Source of the DNA: Bacteroidetes bacterium GWF2_43_63
Lineage (GTDB): Bacteria; Bacteroidota; Bacteroidia; Bacteroidales; DTU049
Assembly: GCA_001769275.1 (NCBI GenBank)
Contig: MEOQ01000005.1
Location: forward strand, 62,001 to 126,000
DNA: 64,000 nucleotides
Reading direction: 5' to 3'
Shown: piece after piece, positions 35,176 to 43,321 of the stretch
Layout: the number at the start of each line of letters is the position of its first letter
How positions within the stretch are numbered: position 1 is the stretch's first letter
Notes under the pieces: generated by a model
Told to the model about the DNA's origin: nothing
Seen by the model: only the letters and a program-made list of their open reading frames with translations
Databases searched by the model: none
Position numbers and translations under genes: made by a program

Positions 35176-36177
35176 TTATTTTTTTCCGTCGTAAGCCCAT
35201 TTAACATAAATGGCTCCCCATGTGAATCCGGCTCCGAATGTAGCCAGGATGAGGTTGTCACCCTTTTTCAGCTGATCTTCATAATCGAGAAGGCAAAGCG
35301 GCAGTGTAGCGGCAGTGGTATTCCCGTATTTGTGAATATTCACCATCACTTTTTCTTTCGGGAGATTCATGCGGTTACCCGTTGCCTCAATAATGCGGAG
35401 ATTTGCCTGATGTGGTACGAGCCATTGCAGGGTTTCTGAAGTGAGACCGTTGCGCTCCATAACTTCAACTGCGGTATCGGCCATTTTAGAAACAGCCCAT
35501 TTAAAAACAGGTTGTCCTTCCTGATAAATAAAATGCTCGCGGTTTGCAACCGTTTCAGCAGAAGAAGGCCAGGCACTTCCACCCGCTTTCTGATACAAAT
35601 GAATTCGGCCAACGCCATCACTTTCGAGCTTCATATCCATGACGCCGAAATCTTCTTCAGTAGCTTCAATGAGGGCGGCACCGCTACCATCACCAAAGAT
35701 GGGGCAAGTGGCACGATCGGTATAATCTACAATAGATGACATTTTTTCAGCACCGATCAGAATGGCTTTTTTTACCCGGCCTGATTCAATGTAAGCGGTA
35801 ACTGTGGCCAGCCCAAAAAGAAATCCGCTGCATCCGGCATTAAGATCAAAGTGAAAAGCATTTTTAATGCCCACTTTGTCGCTAATAATGCTTGCTGTAG
35901 CAGGGAATTGATGGTCAGGTGTGACAGTGGCACACACTACCAATTCGATTTCTTCAGGTTTAGTATTGGTTTTTTCGAGCAGTTTTTTAACTGCAGCAGC
36001 TCCGAGTTCACTCGAGCCCTTGCCTGGTTCTTTAAGAATATGACGTTCTTTAATTCCAATCCGGGTCATAATCCATTCATCCGTAGTGTCAACCATGCGG
36101 CTAAGCTCTTCGTTTGTCAGGATATAATCAGGCACAGCACCGGCTATCCCGGTGATAGCTGCTCTTATTTTACTCAT
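35176..36177 (-). CDS. fabH: 3-oxoacyl-ACP synthase III
   Basis: A 333-residue ketoacyl-ACP synthase III that starts fatty acid synthesis by joining an acyl-CoA starter to malonyl-ACP; the Bacteroidota enzyme usually also takes branched starters. The catalytic triad is Cys116 ([10 protein letters not shown]), His256 (PHQANLRII) and Asn286 (KYGNTTAA). Length and motifs are normal. It follows rpmF and yceD on the same strand, a conserved gene order; the usual intervening plsX is absent here. Transcription stops at 35143-35167. Confidence 0.96.
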   Translation of the reverse strand: MSKIRAAITGIAGAVPDYILTNEELSRMVDTTDEWIMTRIGIKERHILKEPGKGSSELGAAAVKKLLEKTNTKPEEIELVVCATVTPDHQFPATASIISDKVGIKNAFHFDLNAGCSGFLFGLATVTAYIESGRVKKAILIGAEKMSSIVDYTDRATCPIFGDGSGAALIEATEEDFGVMDMKLESDGVGRIHLYQKAGGSAWPSSAETVANREHFIYQEGQPVFKWAVSKMADTAVEVMERNGLTSETLQWLVPHQANLRIIEATGNRMNLPKEKVMVNIHKYGNTTAATLPLCLLDYEDQLKKGDNLILATFGAGFTWGAIYVKWAYDGKK

Positions 36178-36197
36178 TTCCTAGGCAGATTAGTGAA

Positions 36198-36377
36198 TTA
36201 TGAGGCCTTTTCAATTGCCAGTTTTCCTTTGTAGAAGCCACATTCAGGACAAACATGGTGGTAAAGCACCGGTGTTCCGCAGTTTGAACAAACTGCAAAA
36301 GTAGGAGCTTCGACTTTGAAATTCGCTCTTTGGTTACGGGTTCTGGTCTTTGACCAACGATACTTGAGATTTGCCAT
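36198..36377 (-). CDS. rpmF: 50S ribosomal protein L32
   Basis: A 59-residue protein read directly from the minus strand: start MANLKYRWSKTRTRNQRAN, then the four-cysteine zinc site with Cys30, Cys33, Cys43 and Cys46 (VCSNCG and VCPECG), as in zinc-binding L32. ATG at 36377, stop 36198. It lies 13 bases after the stop of the yceD-type gene and 20 before fabH, the standard operon position. Confidence 0.95.
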   Translation of the reverse strand: MANLKYRWSKTRTRNQRANFKVEAPTFAVCSNCGTPVLYHHVCPECGFYKGKLAIEKAS

Positions 36378-36390
36378 TGCAATTTAATTT

Positions 36391-36867
36391 TTATTCATTC
36401 AGAGGTTTCAGTCCGCTGTCGTCTGACAGATTGTCCAGCTTTTCAATCATTTCGTTGTCACACTTGTCTTCGGGATGCACATTGCGCATCGGTAAGGAAA
36501 GAAGTATCATTTCCCTGATCCAGTTCTCTGCCGAAAACTCATAATCCTGTCTGTTAACAAAGAAAATATCATCATTATCAGAATTTTCCAGTTCAGATTC
36601 CTTGACTATGACTTTTCTTGAAGCATTAATCTTCAATTCCAGTGGTCCCAGACAGCGGTCACAGGGAAGTGTTATGGTGCCTTCGCCGCTAAAATCAAGC
36701 TCCATCAGTCTGTCCGACTTCTGCAACTTGCAATTAACCTGCACGGAGGCATCAGTGACTCCTAAATAATTGTCTGCTTCAAAGAACTTTCCATCAACAT
36801 TCCAGGAGAAGTCATGCATTCCTGCTGCTAATCCTGTGAAATGAATGATGTATTGATCAGACGTCAT
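36391..36867 (-). CDS. yceD: DUF177/YceD family protein
   Basis: A 158-residue protein of the YceD (DUF177) group, linked to 23S rRNA processing and ribosomal protein L32 expression; it normally sits directly before rpmF, as here. Residues about 55-80 hold GEGTITLPCDRCLGPLE with the CxxC-like DRCL segment; the C-terminal half contains NWIREMILLSLPMRNVHPED (in part) typical of the family. The frame opens to a TTG at 36894, with ATGs at 36879 and 36867; 36867 (MTSDQYIIHFTG) is preferred because it matches the family start and sits 24 bases after the TATCTTTG element. Confidence 0.9.
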   Translation of the reverse strand: MTSDQYIIHFTGLAAGMHDFSWNVDGKFFEADNYLGVTDASVQVNCKLQKSDRLMELDFSGEGTITLPCDRCLGPLELKINASRKVIVKESELENSDNDDIFFVNRQDYEFSAENWIREMILLSLPMRNVHPEDKCDNEMIEKLDNLSDDSGLKPLNE

Positions 36868-36891
36868 CACGAACCCCATTTTTACGGGCTG

Positions 36892-36899
36892 CAAAGATA
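36892..36899 (-). promoter_or_regulatory. -7 promoter element of yceD-rpmF-fabH
   Basis: The minus strand reads TATCTTTG, matching TAnnTTTG, 24 bases before the preferred ATG at 36867. Confidence 0.5.
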
Positions 36900-36949
36900 T
36901 GAATAATTTGCGGAATACAAAACCAAATTAACGACTTTTCCGTCCGGAC

Positions 36950-38398
36950 TTAGTGGTTGGATTGCAAGAACTTACCTAAAATAGGATCCTCTGTCGCCGA
37001 AACATGGCGTCCGAAGGCAATGCTTTTGCCAGTTACGGGGTGAATAAACTCTGTGTTAATATATTCCGTGTTCCCGTTTACAACGCGTTTAATCGCTTTT
37101 ACTTTTGCCTTGTCCATGTTTGATTTAAGCGATTTTGCATCGTCGATGCTAAGTTTTATCATTCCGGCCTGGCCATTGAAATAGAAAGGATATTCCTGTT
37201 TGTCAGCATCATATGCACCTAAACTTTGAATCGGAAAATACACATAAGAATAAGTGCCCAGTGTTTTTTTGTCGAGCTCTTCCTGTTTGGCTTTGCGGAT
37301 TGCATCTGCTTCTTTGGTACATTCCGAAACCAATGCACTTTTCTTAATATCATATTCTTTCATTCGTCGCTCATACATTTCGCTTGTTTCAAATTCGCCT
37401 TTGGGTTTCGCCATTTCCTGAAGCGATTTTGTCTTCTCTTTAACGCAGTCGAAATACAGATACTCATTGATATTCCATAATTTCACAACCTTTTCTGATC
37501 CGCTGGTTGCCATAAGACCTAATGCGGAGTTGATATACATGTCTTTTACACCTCCACTGTGAATGGTTTTCTGAGTCAGAAGTGAACGGTTTGACACATT
37601 GTAAATTTTGAGCTCACCGCTGCCATCGGCACAGAAAATATATTTGTCACCCGGGAAAAAACTAACTTTTGTTACCGGAAGTTTAAAAAAGTCAAATTTT
37701 GCAATTGATTTTGCCGAATCGGTACGCCAGATTGAAATGCTGTTGTCGTCGGAGCCTGAGACAAGCATGTCGCCGGCATAAGAAAAATCGACGGAATTTA
37801 TTGAGCTGCGATGTCCTTTATATGTGTTTATCAGTTTTCCGTCAATGGCAGAATGCAGCATTACGATTTTGTCCCATCCACCGGAGGCAATGCTGTTGCC
37901 GTCTTTGCTGTAAGTTACGGTTGTTACGGCATCGAGGTGGTCGGTAATTTTGAAAATTTCTCCACCTGTCATTACATCCCAAACGCAAATGGTTTTATCT
38001 TCGCTACCACTGACCAGACGTGATCCGTCAGGAGAAAAACTGAGCGCTGTAATTCTGTCGTTGTGAGCAGCAATCTCAAGTTTTTTTGTCATGGTGGCAG
38101 CATCCCAAAGAATGATTCGCTGATCCCAGCCAGCTGAGGCAACGGTATTTGTTTTTGCATTATACGCAAGAGACAGAACAAATCCTTTGTGTTCGGGAAT
38201 TTCCTTTTCAGTTGCGCCTGATGTTGCGTTGATCAGATATAGCTTAGTGTCGTATGATCCAACAAGAATTTTCTGACCGTTATCAATGATCACGACTGCC
38301 GGAACATCCATTCCAAACGCTTGTGTTTGTTTCAGCAAGGTTTGGGTAAAAGAACTGAAGCTAACAAGAAAGAGTACAACAGATAAAAAGTATTTCAT
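36950..38398 (-). CDS. exported WD40-repeat protein
   Basis: A 482-residue protein with a signal peptide (MKYFLSVVLFLVSFSSF) and about seven WD40 repeats (residues 35-300), for example ITALSFSPDGSRLVSGSEDK and VTTVTYSKDGNSIASGGWDK (in part), which form a beta-propeller, probably in the periplasm. Residues about 310-370 are charged and helical (METSEMYERRMKEYDIKKS-type), and the remainder (370-482) is a small domain I cannot name. WD40 propellers mediate protein contacts; no partner is visible. It is separate from the yceD operon, which starts 83 bases downstream. Confidence 0.88.
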   Translation of the reverse strand: MKYFLSVVLFLVSFSSFTQTLLKQTQAFGMDVPAVVIIDNGQKILVGSYDTKLYLINATSGATEKEIPEHKGFVLSLAYNAKTNTVASAGWDQRIILWDAATMTKKLEIAAHNDRITALSFSPDGSRLVSGSEDKTICVWDVMTGGEIFKITDHLDAVTTVTYSKDGNSIASGGWDKIVMLHSAIDGKLINTYKGHRSSINSVDFSYAGDMLVSGSDDNSISIWRTDSAKSIAKFDFFKLPVTKVSFFPGDKYIFCADGSGELKIYNVSNRSLLTQKTIHSGGVKDMYINSALGLMATSGSEKVVKLWNINEYLYFDCVKEKTKSLQEMAKPKGEFETSEMYERRMKEYDIKKSALVSECTKEADAIRKAKQEELDKKTLGTYSYVYFPIQSLGAYDADKQEYPFYFNGQAGMIKLSIDDAKSLKSNMDKAKVKAIKRVVNGNTEYINTEFIHPVTGKSIAFGRHVSATEDPILGKFLQSNH

Positions 38399-38477
38399 GG
38401 TGCAGCAATATTTCTGAGAAATTTAGACTTCAAAAATAGGGAAAATATATTTATATCCTTAATTATTCCGACTAAAG

Positions 38478-38504
38478 CAAAAAAGCCTGCGCACAGGCAG
38501 GCTT
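38478..38504 (-). terminator. intrinsic terminator of ECF operon 2
   Basis: On the minus strand AGCCTGC and GCAGGCT form a perfect stem with the loop CTGTGC, followed by TTTTTTGC. It lies 26 bases after the stop at 38530. Confidence 0.75.
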
Positions 38505-38529
38505 ACAAGTCATGAGTTTAGTAGGGTAT

Positions 38530-39915
38530 TTAGTTGATGTCGAAGGAAAGTCCGAACTCAACGGGATAAACCGCGGGGCCTTCGTTTTTTTCGAACATTT
38601 CAGAGAGTGCATAGTTTGCGAATAGATTCAGGGGTCCCCAGCCCATTCTGACCATCAGGCCATATTTGAAAGGATTGAGATGGAAACTGCCGTTTGATTT
38701 GAATTTGTCTTTGTCTCCACGATCGTCAATGACAACTTTGCTGTGTGTGCCAAGTCTGACTCCGCCAAAAGCGCCGACTCCCAGATGAAATCCATTATCT
38801 TTCTTTTCGCCGGAGGTGTTGAATTCCAGCATAAGCGGCATGATGAGATATGAGGTGGTGAGTTTGCTTCTGGTTGTATTTGAAACGGTGTCGGAGTAAG
38901 CCATAAGCACTGCAGAATCATTAATCAGACGAACATCATTTTGCAGGCGATAGTTCAGCATGCTCCAACCAAGGCCGGTTGTCAGACCAATGGCCATTTT
39001 TTCTTTTTCAACAAAGGGGATATTAAATTCCATGAAATTAATCTGGGCTCCAATGGATTTTGCAAGATCAGTTTCCATGAAATCGTATCCGGGCGTTGTA
39101 TTTATATCGCCGTATTTCGAAACGAAACTGTTCATCATCAGATCAACGCCGGCCCAGTGACCATTGAATTCACGGGATTTGTCATCATCATTTTCAGCAC
39201 AATTGCCGGTTTGATTGTTTGCGTTTTCGTCAGGTAAGGCCGATCCAACACTTTCACCACTGCGTTTTTTTATGCTTGCTACTCCTTCAATATTCAGATC
39301 AACGTTGGTTGGTGTTCCTTCGTATGCAATTTCAGAAGCGCCGCTGCCTGTGGCTTTGAGACTATCAGTGACAGTTACCCTCATGCTGGATGCTCCTTCG
39401 GTATAAATTTCAGCCGATTTTGCGCTTAGTTCGTAGGCGTGTACTTCGGCTGCCCCTTTTAGTTGCGCAATCAAATGATTAACATTGCCCCCCAACCACG
39501 CTTCTGATGCGCCCTGAAGATCAAGGCTCAATGTTTCACATTGCAAATCCATGCGAAATTCGGCTGCCCCTTCCGAAGTAAGCTTTAACTTTTGGGTGTT
39601 GATAATTCCTTCGGAATGTAGTTGTGACACTGAGCTCAGTGAAATTTCATTTATCACCGGGGCTGTGATTTTCATGTTTATTGCTTCCGTCATTTTTGTG
39701 GCATCGATATTCAAAACACCACCGCTGATATTGTAAATGAGCCCATCGCGGCTAGCTTCCGAACCGGAAAAAAAGATGCCGTGTTCGTCCCCGTTTTTGA
39801 CGGTTATTTCGATGTCGCCCGTCACATTAATTTTAGTAAAGCTGTCAACAATCTGTTGTGCAAACATGGCAGTACAGGTGACAGTCATCAGAGTAATTAA
39901 AACAAGAGTTTTCAT
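38530..39915 (-). CDS. GIN-domain protein with C-terminal beta-barrel
   Basis: A 461-residue exported protein. Signal peptide to about residue 19 (CTAMFAQ). Residues about 25-215 form a GIN/DUF2807 beta-solenoid (FTKINVTGDIEITVKNGDE, LKLTSEGAAEF, LSLDLQGASEAWLGG, GASSMRVTV). Residues about 255-461 look like a small outer-membrane beta-barrel of the PorT type (MEFNIPFVEKEKMAIGLTTG, FHLGVGAFGGVRLG, ending VYPVEFGLSFDIN). It is the third gene of an operon with an ECF sigma factor and a membrane partner, a layout echoed at 21984-24262. Function unknown; it may be a surface or periplasmic sensor or output. Confidence 0.85.
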   Translation of the reverse strand: MKTLVLITLMTVTCTAMFAQQIVDSFTKINVTGDIEITVKNGDEHGIFFSGSEASRDGLIYNISGGVLNIDATKMTEAINMKITAPVINEISLSSVSQLHSEGIINTQKLKLTSEGAAEFRMDLQCETLSLDLQGASEAWLGGNVNHLIAQLKGAAEVHAYELSAKSAEIYTEGASSMRVTVTDSLKATGSGASEIAYEGTPTNVDLNIEGVASIKKRSGESVGSALPDENANNQTGNCAENDDDKSREFNGHWAGVDLMMNSFVSKYGDINTTPGYDFMETDLAKSIGAQINFMEFNIPFVEKEKMAIGLTTGLGWSMLNYRLQNDVRLINDSAVLMAYSDTVSNTTRSKLTTSYLIMPLMLEFNTSGEKKDNGFHLGVGAFGGVRLGTHSKVVIDDRGDKDKFKSNGSFHLNPFKYGLMVRMGWGPLNLFANYALSEMFEKNEGPAVYPVEFGLSFDIN

Positions 39916-39969
39916 AGTTTGTGATTTTGTAATGGGACGAAGAAGGACGTGCGAAAGTTACAGCTGTTT

Positions 39970-40971
39970 TTATTTCTGGCTTAGAGAGAGGCTCTCAGAA
40001 GCAAATCGAGAAATATTACTGTAGCTGAATGTTGCAACATCTCGCAGCGAAATGTCGGCTGGGGTGTTTGCGATGGAGGATTCTCCGTTTAAAATTCCTT
40101 TACCCCAGTCCTTCCAAGCGGTAAGGGTGCCGGTTTGCGGGTTGCTGTTATCCGCATTTGTATTTTTCATTTCTATGATATCATAGAGGGCCAGATATTC
40201 ATTGCGAACATCATCGATATTGCCGGTAGTCATTTGTGTAATTTCTTGTAACTGTCCTGCCTGACGCGGCGACATAGTTGCAATATGTTCGTGATTTCTA
40301 TCAGAGTTTGTAGTGTTGTCGGCCAGTTGCGGTGCATTCTGATAATAATACGTCTGTGATTCGGAAGGATTTTCCGAATTGTTATCAGATGAACTTTCAT
40401 CTGCAACGTTTATTAAATGCAGGTTGGCAAATACGTGAGAATCGCTCTGAATGCCTGATTTATGACTTGATGCCGGCCACAGAAAAAATACGAGAATAAA
40501 AATAGCTGCTGCTGCCGATGTATAATACATCATTCTGCGCAATGAAAACACAACCGGCTCTTTGCGTAAGAGTTTATTTTTATAAGGAAAGGAAATAGCT
40601 TCATCTGCCTCATAACGTGCTGCACTGATGATCTCCAGATCGCGCTTCCGTTGCGGGTTTTGATCGGTTGCCTCTTCGACTTTTTTAATATTGAATGCAT
40701 CCAGATCTTTTTCTGCATAAGCCACCAGCAATTCATCGGTCAGAACAAAAACGTTGTCGGGAATGCTTTTCAGTTGTGCATGCAGCGAGGCGGGAGCTCT
40801 CAAAGGTGCTTCGGTGGCAGATTCCGGCATGGCTTCACCAAACATCAGAAATTCCTCATGCAGCGCCGGATTCATTTCCAGAAAATCCATAAGTGCATCA
40901 GACTCGCTCAGCGACAGCTTTCCGTCGTAGTAATCAACAATGCGTTCCATATAGTTTCCGTGGCTGATCAT
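39970..40971 (-). CDS. membrane partner of ECF sigma factor
   Basis: A 333-residue protein with one transmembrane helix (about residues 167-190, YYTSAAAAIFILVFFLWP). The cytoplasmic N-terminus (1-160) has MERIVDYYDGKLSLSESDALMD (in part) near residue 8, an arrangement seen in zinc-finger-free anti-sigma factors; the periplasmic part is Ser/Asn/Gln-rich with no defined fold. The ATG at 40971 overlaps the sigma factor stop by 4 bases; a second ATG at 40950 (MERIVDYY) would also fit. Anti-sigma function is inferred from gene order and topology, not from a signature motif. Confidence 0.75.
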   Translation of the reverse strand: MISHGNYMERIVDYYDGKLSLSESDALMDFLEMNPALHEEFLMFGEAMPESATEAPLRAPASLHAQLKSIPDNVFVLTDELLVAYAEKDLDAFNIKKVEEATDQNPQRKRDLEIISAARYEADEAISFPYKNKLLRKEPVVFSLRRMMYYTSAAAAIFILVFFLWPASSHKSGIQSDSHVFANLHLINVADESSSDNNSENPSESQTYYYQNAPQLADNTTNSDRNHEHIATMSPRQAGQLQEITQMTTGNIDDVRNEYLALYDIIEMKNTNADNSNPQTGTLTAWKDWGKGILNGESSIANTPADISLRDVATFSYSNISRFASESLSLSQK

Positions 40972-41471
40972 AATATAAGGTCCGGGCTTTTTATGTAATT
41001 TTTCAATGCAATGCGTCCGCGGTAGATGTACACTTTCACCTGGCTTTCGTTCAGGCCGGTTATTTCACCAATTTCTTCGTAGGAATATCCTTCGTAGTCG
41101 CGCAGCAAAATCACCGATTTCTGCATGGGTGGAAGTTTGTCGAGTGCTTCATTCAGAATGGCCTTCAGGTCGAACGACGACGCTTTCTCATCGGCTGCCG
41201 GGTGCCAGCAGTGGCTGTCGTCTTCCATGTCGAAGCCGGTTGAGTAGCGTTTTTTCTTTCTGAAGTAATCGATCATAATGTGATAGGCCGAAGTGAACAG
41301 ATAGGATTTTGCTTTTTCGAAAGAAACCGTTTCCGATTTTTCCCACATGCGGACAAACGCTTCCTGAACGATATCGGCCGATTCTTCACTGTCGGCGGTA
41401 TTTTTCAGGATAAACCGGTAAACTGCATCGGAATACAGCTCAACGCAACGGTTATATTCTTGTCGGTCCAT
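40968..41471 (-). CDS. ECF RNA polymerase sigma factor
   Basis: A 167-residue sigma-70 factor of the ECF type. Region 2 (about residues 8-75) has YSDAVYRFILKNTAD, ADIVQEAFVRMWE and KAKSYLFTSAYHIMIDYFRK (in part); region 4 (about 108-160) has LPPMQKSVILLRDYEGYSYEE and IGEITGLNESQVKVYIYRGR (each in part). It is shorter than the sigma factor at 23687. First gene of an operon with the membrane partner and the GIN-domain protein; the start codon is ATG at 41471. Confidence 0.92.
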   Translation of the reverse strand: MDRQEYNRCVELYSDAVYRFILKNTADSEESADIVQEAFVRMWEKSETVSFEKAKSYLFTSAYHIMIDYFRKKKRYSTGFDMEDDSHCWHPAADEKASSFDLKAILNEALDKLPPMQKSVILLRDYEGYSYEEIGEITGLNESQVKVYIYRGRIALKNYIKSPDLIL

Positions 41472-41816
41472 CAGGTGGTTTGGTTACTTTACAGGCCTAT
41501 GACGGAGTAAAGTTACGAAATGTTACAGGGGGAAGCCAAGTTTATAAAGTTAATCAAGTTTCTAAAGTTAAAAAGGCAGCGTTAGTGCTTACAGAGCATA
41601 AAGCACAATGTCCCGCTTTCATTGTAACAAATACCGGGTATGCAGGGTTTGATTTTTACTGCGATTTAAATGTGCTACATTATTAATGAAATGCGATACG
41701 ACTATAAATTGGTTGATATCATCATTAAAAAATTGAATAATACATACAAAAAATTAAAAATATTTGACAAATAAAAAATTATTTCATATTCTTGCAGCTT
41801 CAACTATAAAACAATT
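41472..41816. other. divergent intergenic region with leader promoter
   Basis: The gap contains a two-copy 18-base direct repeat (41537-41554, 41555-41572; CAAGTTTATAAAGTT type) and, at its right end, the promoter-leader repeat copy 2. No gene or stable RNA seen. Confidence 0.6.
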
Positions 41817-41830
41817 ATGAAATTCAATTT
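41721..41830 (+). repeat. promoter-leader repeat, copy 2
   Basis: Counterpart of 17577-17687, with the same AT-rich upstream part, -33 and -7 elements at the same 20-base spacing, leader and first codons. The identity drops after the first few codons. Confidence 0.85.
41763..41794 (+). promoter_or_regulatory. promoter of leader gene, locus 2
   Basis: TTTG (41763-41766), a 20-base spacer and TATTCTTG (41787-41794), identical in arrangement to 17619-17650. ATG 22 bases later. Confidence 0.65.
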
Positions 41831-43319
41831 TCTGAAACGCCCGGAAACGGCCATTTGTAGAGAGAGCAGCAAGTTTTCCGCAACCACTTGTATAATTGCT
41901 GTTGCAACAATGTTCTTCATGCTGTTGCTCACAAACACAGCCAATGCGCAGGTGCAGAACGAAGTGAACCTGCTGCCCGACACGGGAAACGTGGGTATAG
42001 GCACTGCCAGTCCCACTGAGAAACTGCAGGTGAACGGAAATTCGAAACTCGATGGCAGCGTGTCGGTGACAGATTCACTTTCGGTTGGATCAAAATTGTC
42101 GGTGGGCAGTAGCATGATTGTTCAGGATTCGCTCACGGTTGGAACAAAAATGATAGTCAATGAAAACATGGTCATTGCTGATTCATTGAAAGTGGGCAAT
42201 TCAATTTCAGCAACAGAGATTAAAGGCACAGAAATAATTAAAACAGAATTGTTATCGGCCAAGGAAATTGTTGGAAACAATGGAATGATTGTTTTTGGAA
42301 AAGAAGATGGAGACCCGGCTACTGGATGTGACACAACGCTTGTGGTGGATTATTGTTCCCGCAAAATATATGGAAAGTCTGCATCTTCAGCAATGCCATA
42401 TCCGGGCGTCAGTATAGGATTCACTAGTTCTGCAACAGGAAATAATTCATTTGCCGCTGGCAACAACGCAAGAGCGTGGATAGAAAACAGTATTGCCATT
42501 GGCAGCTACATCAGATCGGCGCGAAAGAACTCCATTACAATCGGATCGGGAACAGGTAGCAATAATTTTTTCACAAACACAAAGGAGAACTGTTTGATGG
42601 TTGGTTTCAATCAGTCGAATGAGGTTCCTTCTTTTTTTGTTGGACCATCTACCATCGTAAATTTACCGGGCAATGTCGGAATTGGCACGTCAACTCCGTC
42701 AGATAAATTGGTGATTGGCAACGGCTACGAACAGATCAGTTTTGGCAGTGCCGTAAATCAGGATGCCGGATGGCTAATCAGCTACATGGGCATGAATGCA
42801 ACCCGCACCCGCACCAACACCTGGCAACCTTCGGTATGGACCATTACTGGTGAAGCCGCTGCCGGTTATGGCGGAGGAGTGATAGCAACTGATGCCGGAG
42901 GGAAAATGTTTATCATTCCAATATCAACAGGAGCAAACACCACCGTAAGTCTTACAGACGCTGAGATCTATGAACGACGCGTGATTGAAATCGGTGCACG
43001 CAGCAATACATCTGGGACATTAGGTGCTGGATTGATGCGGGTTAATGGAAATATAATCTGTCAGGATCTGGAAGTGACACTCACCAATTGGTGGGATGAT
43101 GTTTTCAAACCGGATTATTCGTTAATGACTATTTTAGAACTTGAAAAATATATTTTCGAAAACGGCCATCTTCCTGGCATTCCGGCAGAATTTGAGGTGG
43201 TAGGACAAACCATGTCGGTTCAGGAAATGAATTTGATGCTGCTGAAAAAAGTTGAAGAGCTTTCGCTTTATGTGATTGAACTGCAGAAACAGATTGATGA
43301 AATGAAAAATCAGAAATAA
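41817..43319 (+). CDS. tail-fibre-like secreted protein with C-terminal coiled coil
   Basis: A 500-residue exported protein. The signal peptide is unusually long (about 43 residues, hydrophobic part IIAVATMFFMLLLTNTANAQ). It then has NVGIGTASPTEKLQVNG, a module typical of phage-tail-fibre-like Bacteroidota proteins, repeated later as NVGIGTSTPSDKLVIGNG, and YadA-like head repeats in between (NNSFAAGNNARAW, NSIAIGSYIRSARKNSITIG). The end has DYSLMTILELEKYIFENGHLPGIP (in part) and a coiled coil (LLKKVEELSLYVIELQKQ) likely to trimerise. No intramolecular chaperone domain is seen. It heads accessory locus 2 and shares its promoter and first codons with the 67-residue form at 17673. Confidence 0.85.
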   Translation: MKFNFLKRPETAICRESSKFSATTCIIAVATMFFMLLLTNTANAQVQNEVNLLPDTGNVGIGTASPTEKLQVNGNSKLDGSVSVTDSLSVGSKLSVGSSMIVQDSLTVGTKMIVNENMVIADSLKVGNSISATEIKGTEIIKTELLSAKEIVGNNGMIVFGKEDGDPATGCDTTLVVDYCSRKIYGKSASSAMPYPGVSIGFTSSATGNNSFAAGNNARAWIENSIAIGSYIRSARKNSITIGSGTGSNNFFTNTKENCLMVGFNQSNEVPSFFVGPSTIVNLPGNVGIGTSTPSDKLVIGNGYEQISFGSAVNQDAGWLISYMGMNATRTRTNTWQPSVWTITGEAAAGYGGGVIATDAGGKMFIIPISTGANTTVSLTDAEIYERRVIEIGARSNTSGTLGAGLMRVNGNIICQDLEVTLTNWWDDVFKPDYSLMTILELEKYIFENGHLPGIPAEFEVVGQTMSVQEMNLMLLKKVEELSLYVIELQKQIDEMKNQK

Positions 43320-43321
43320 TC

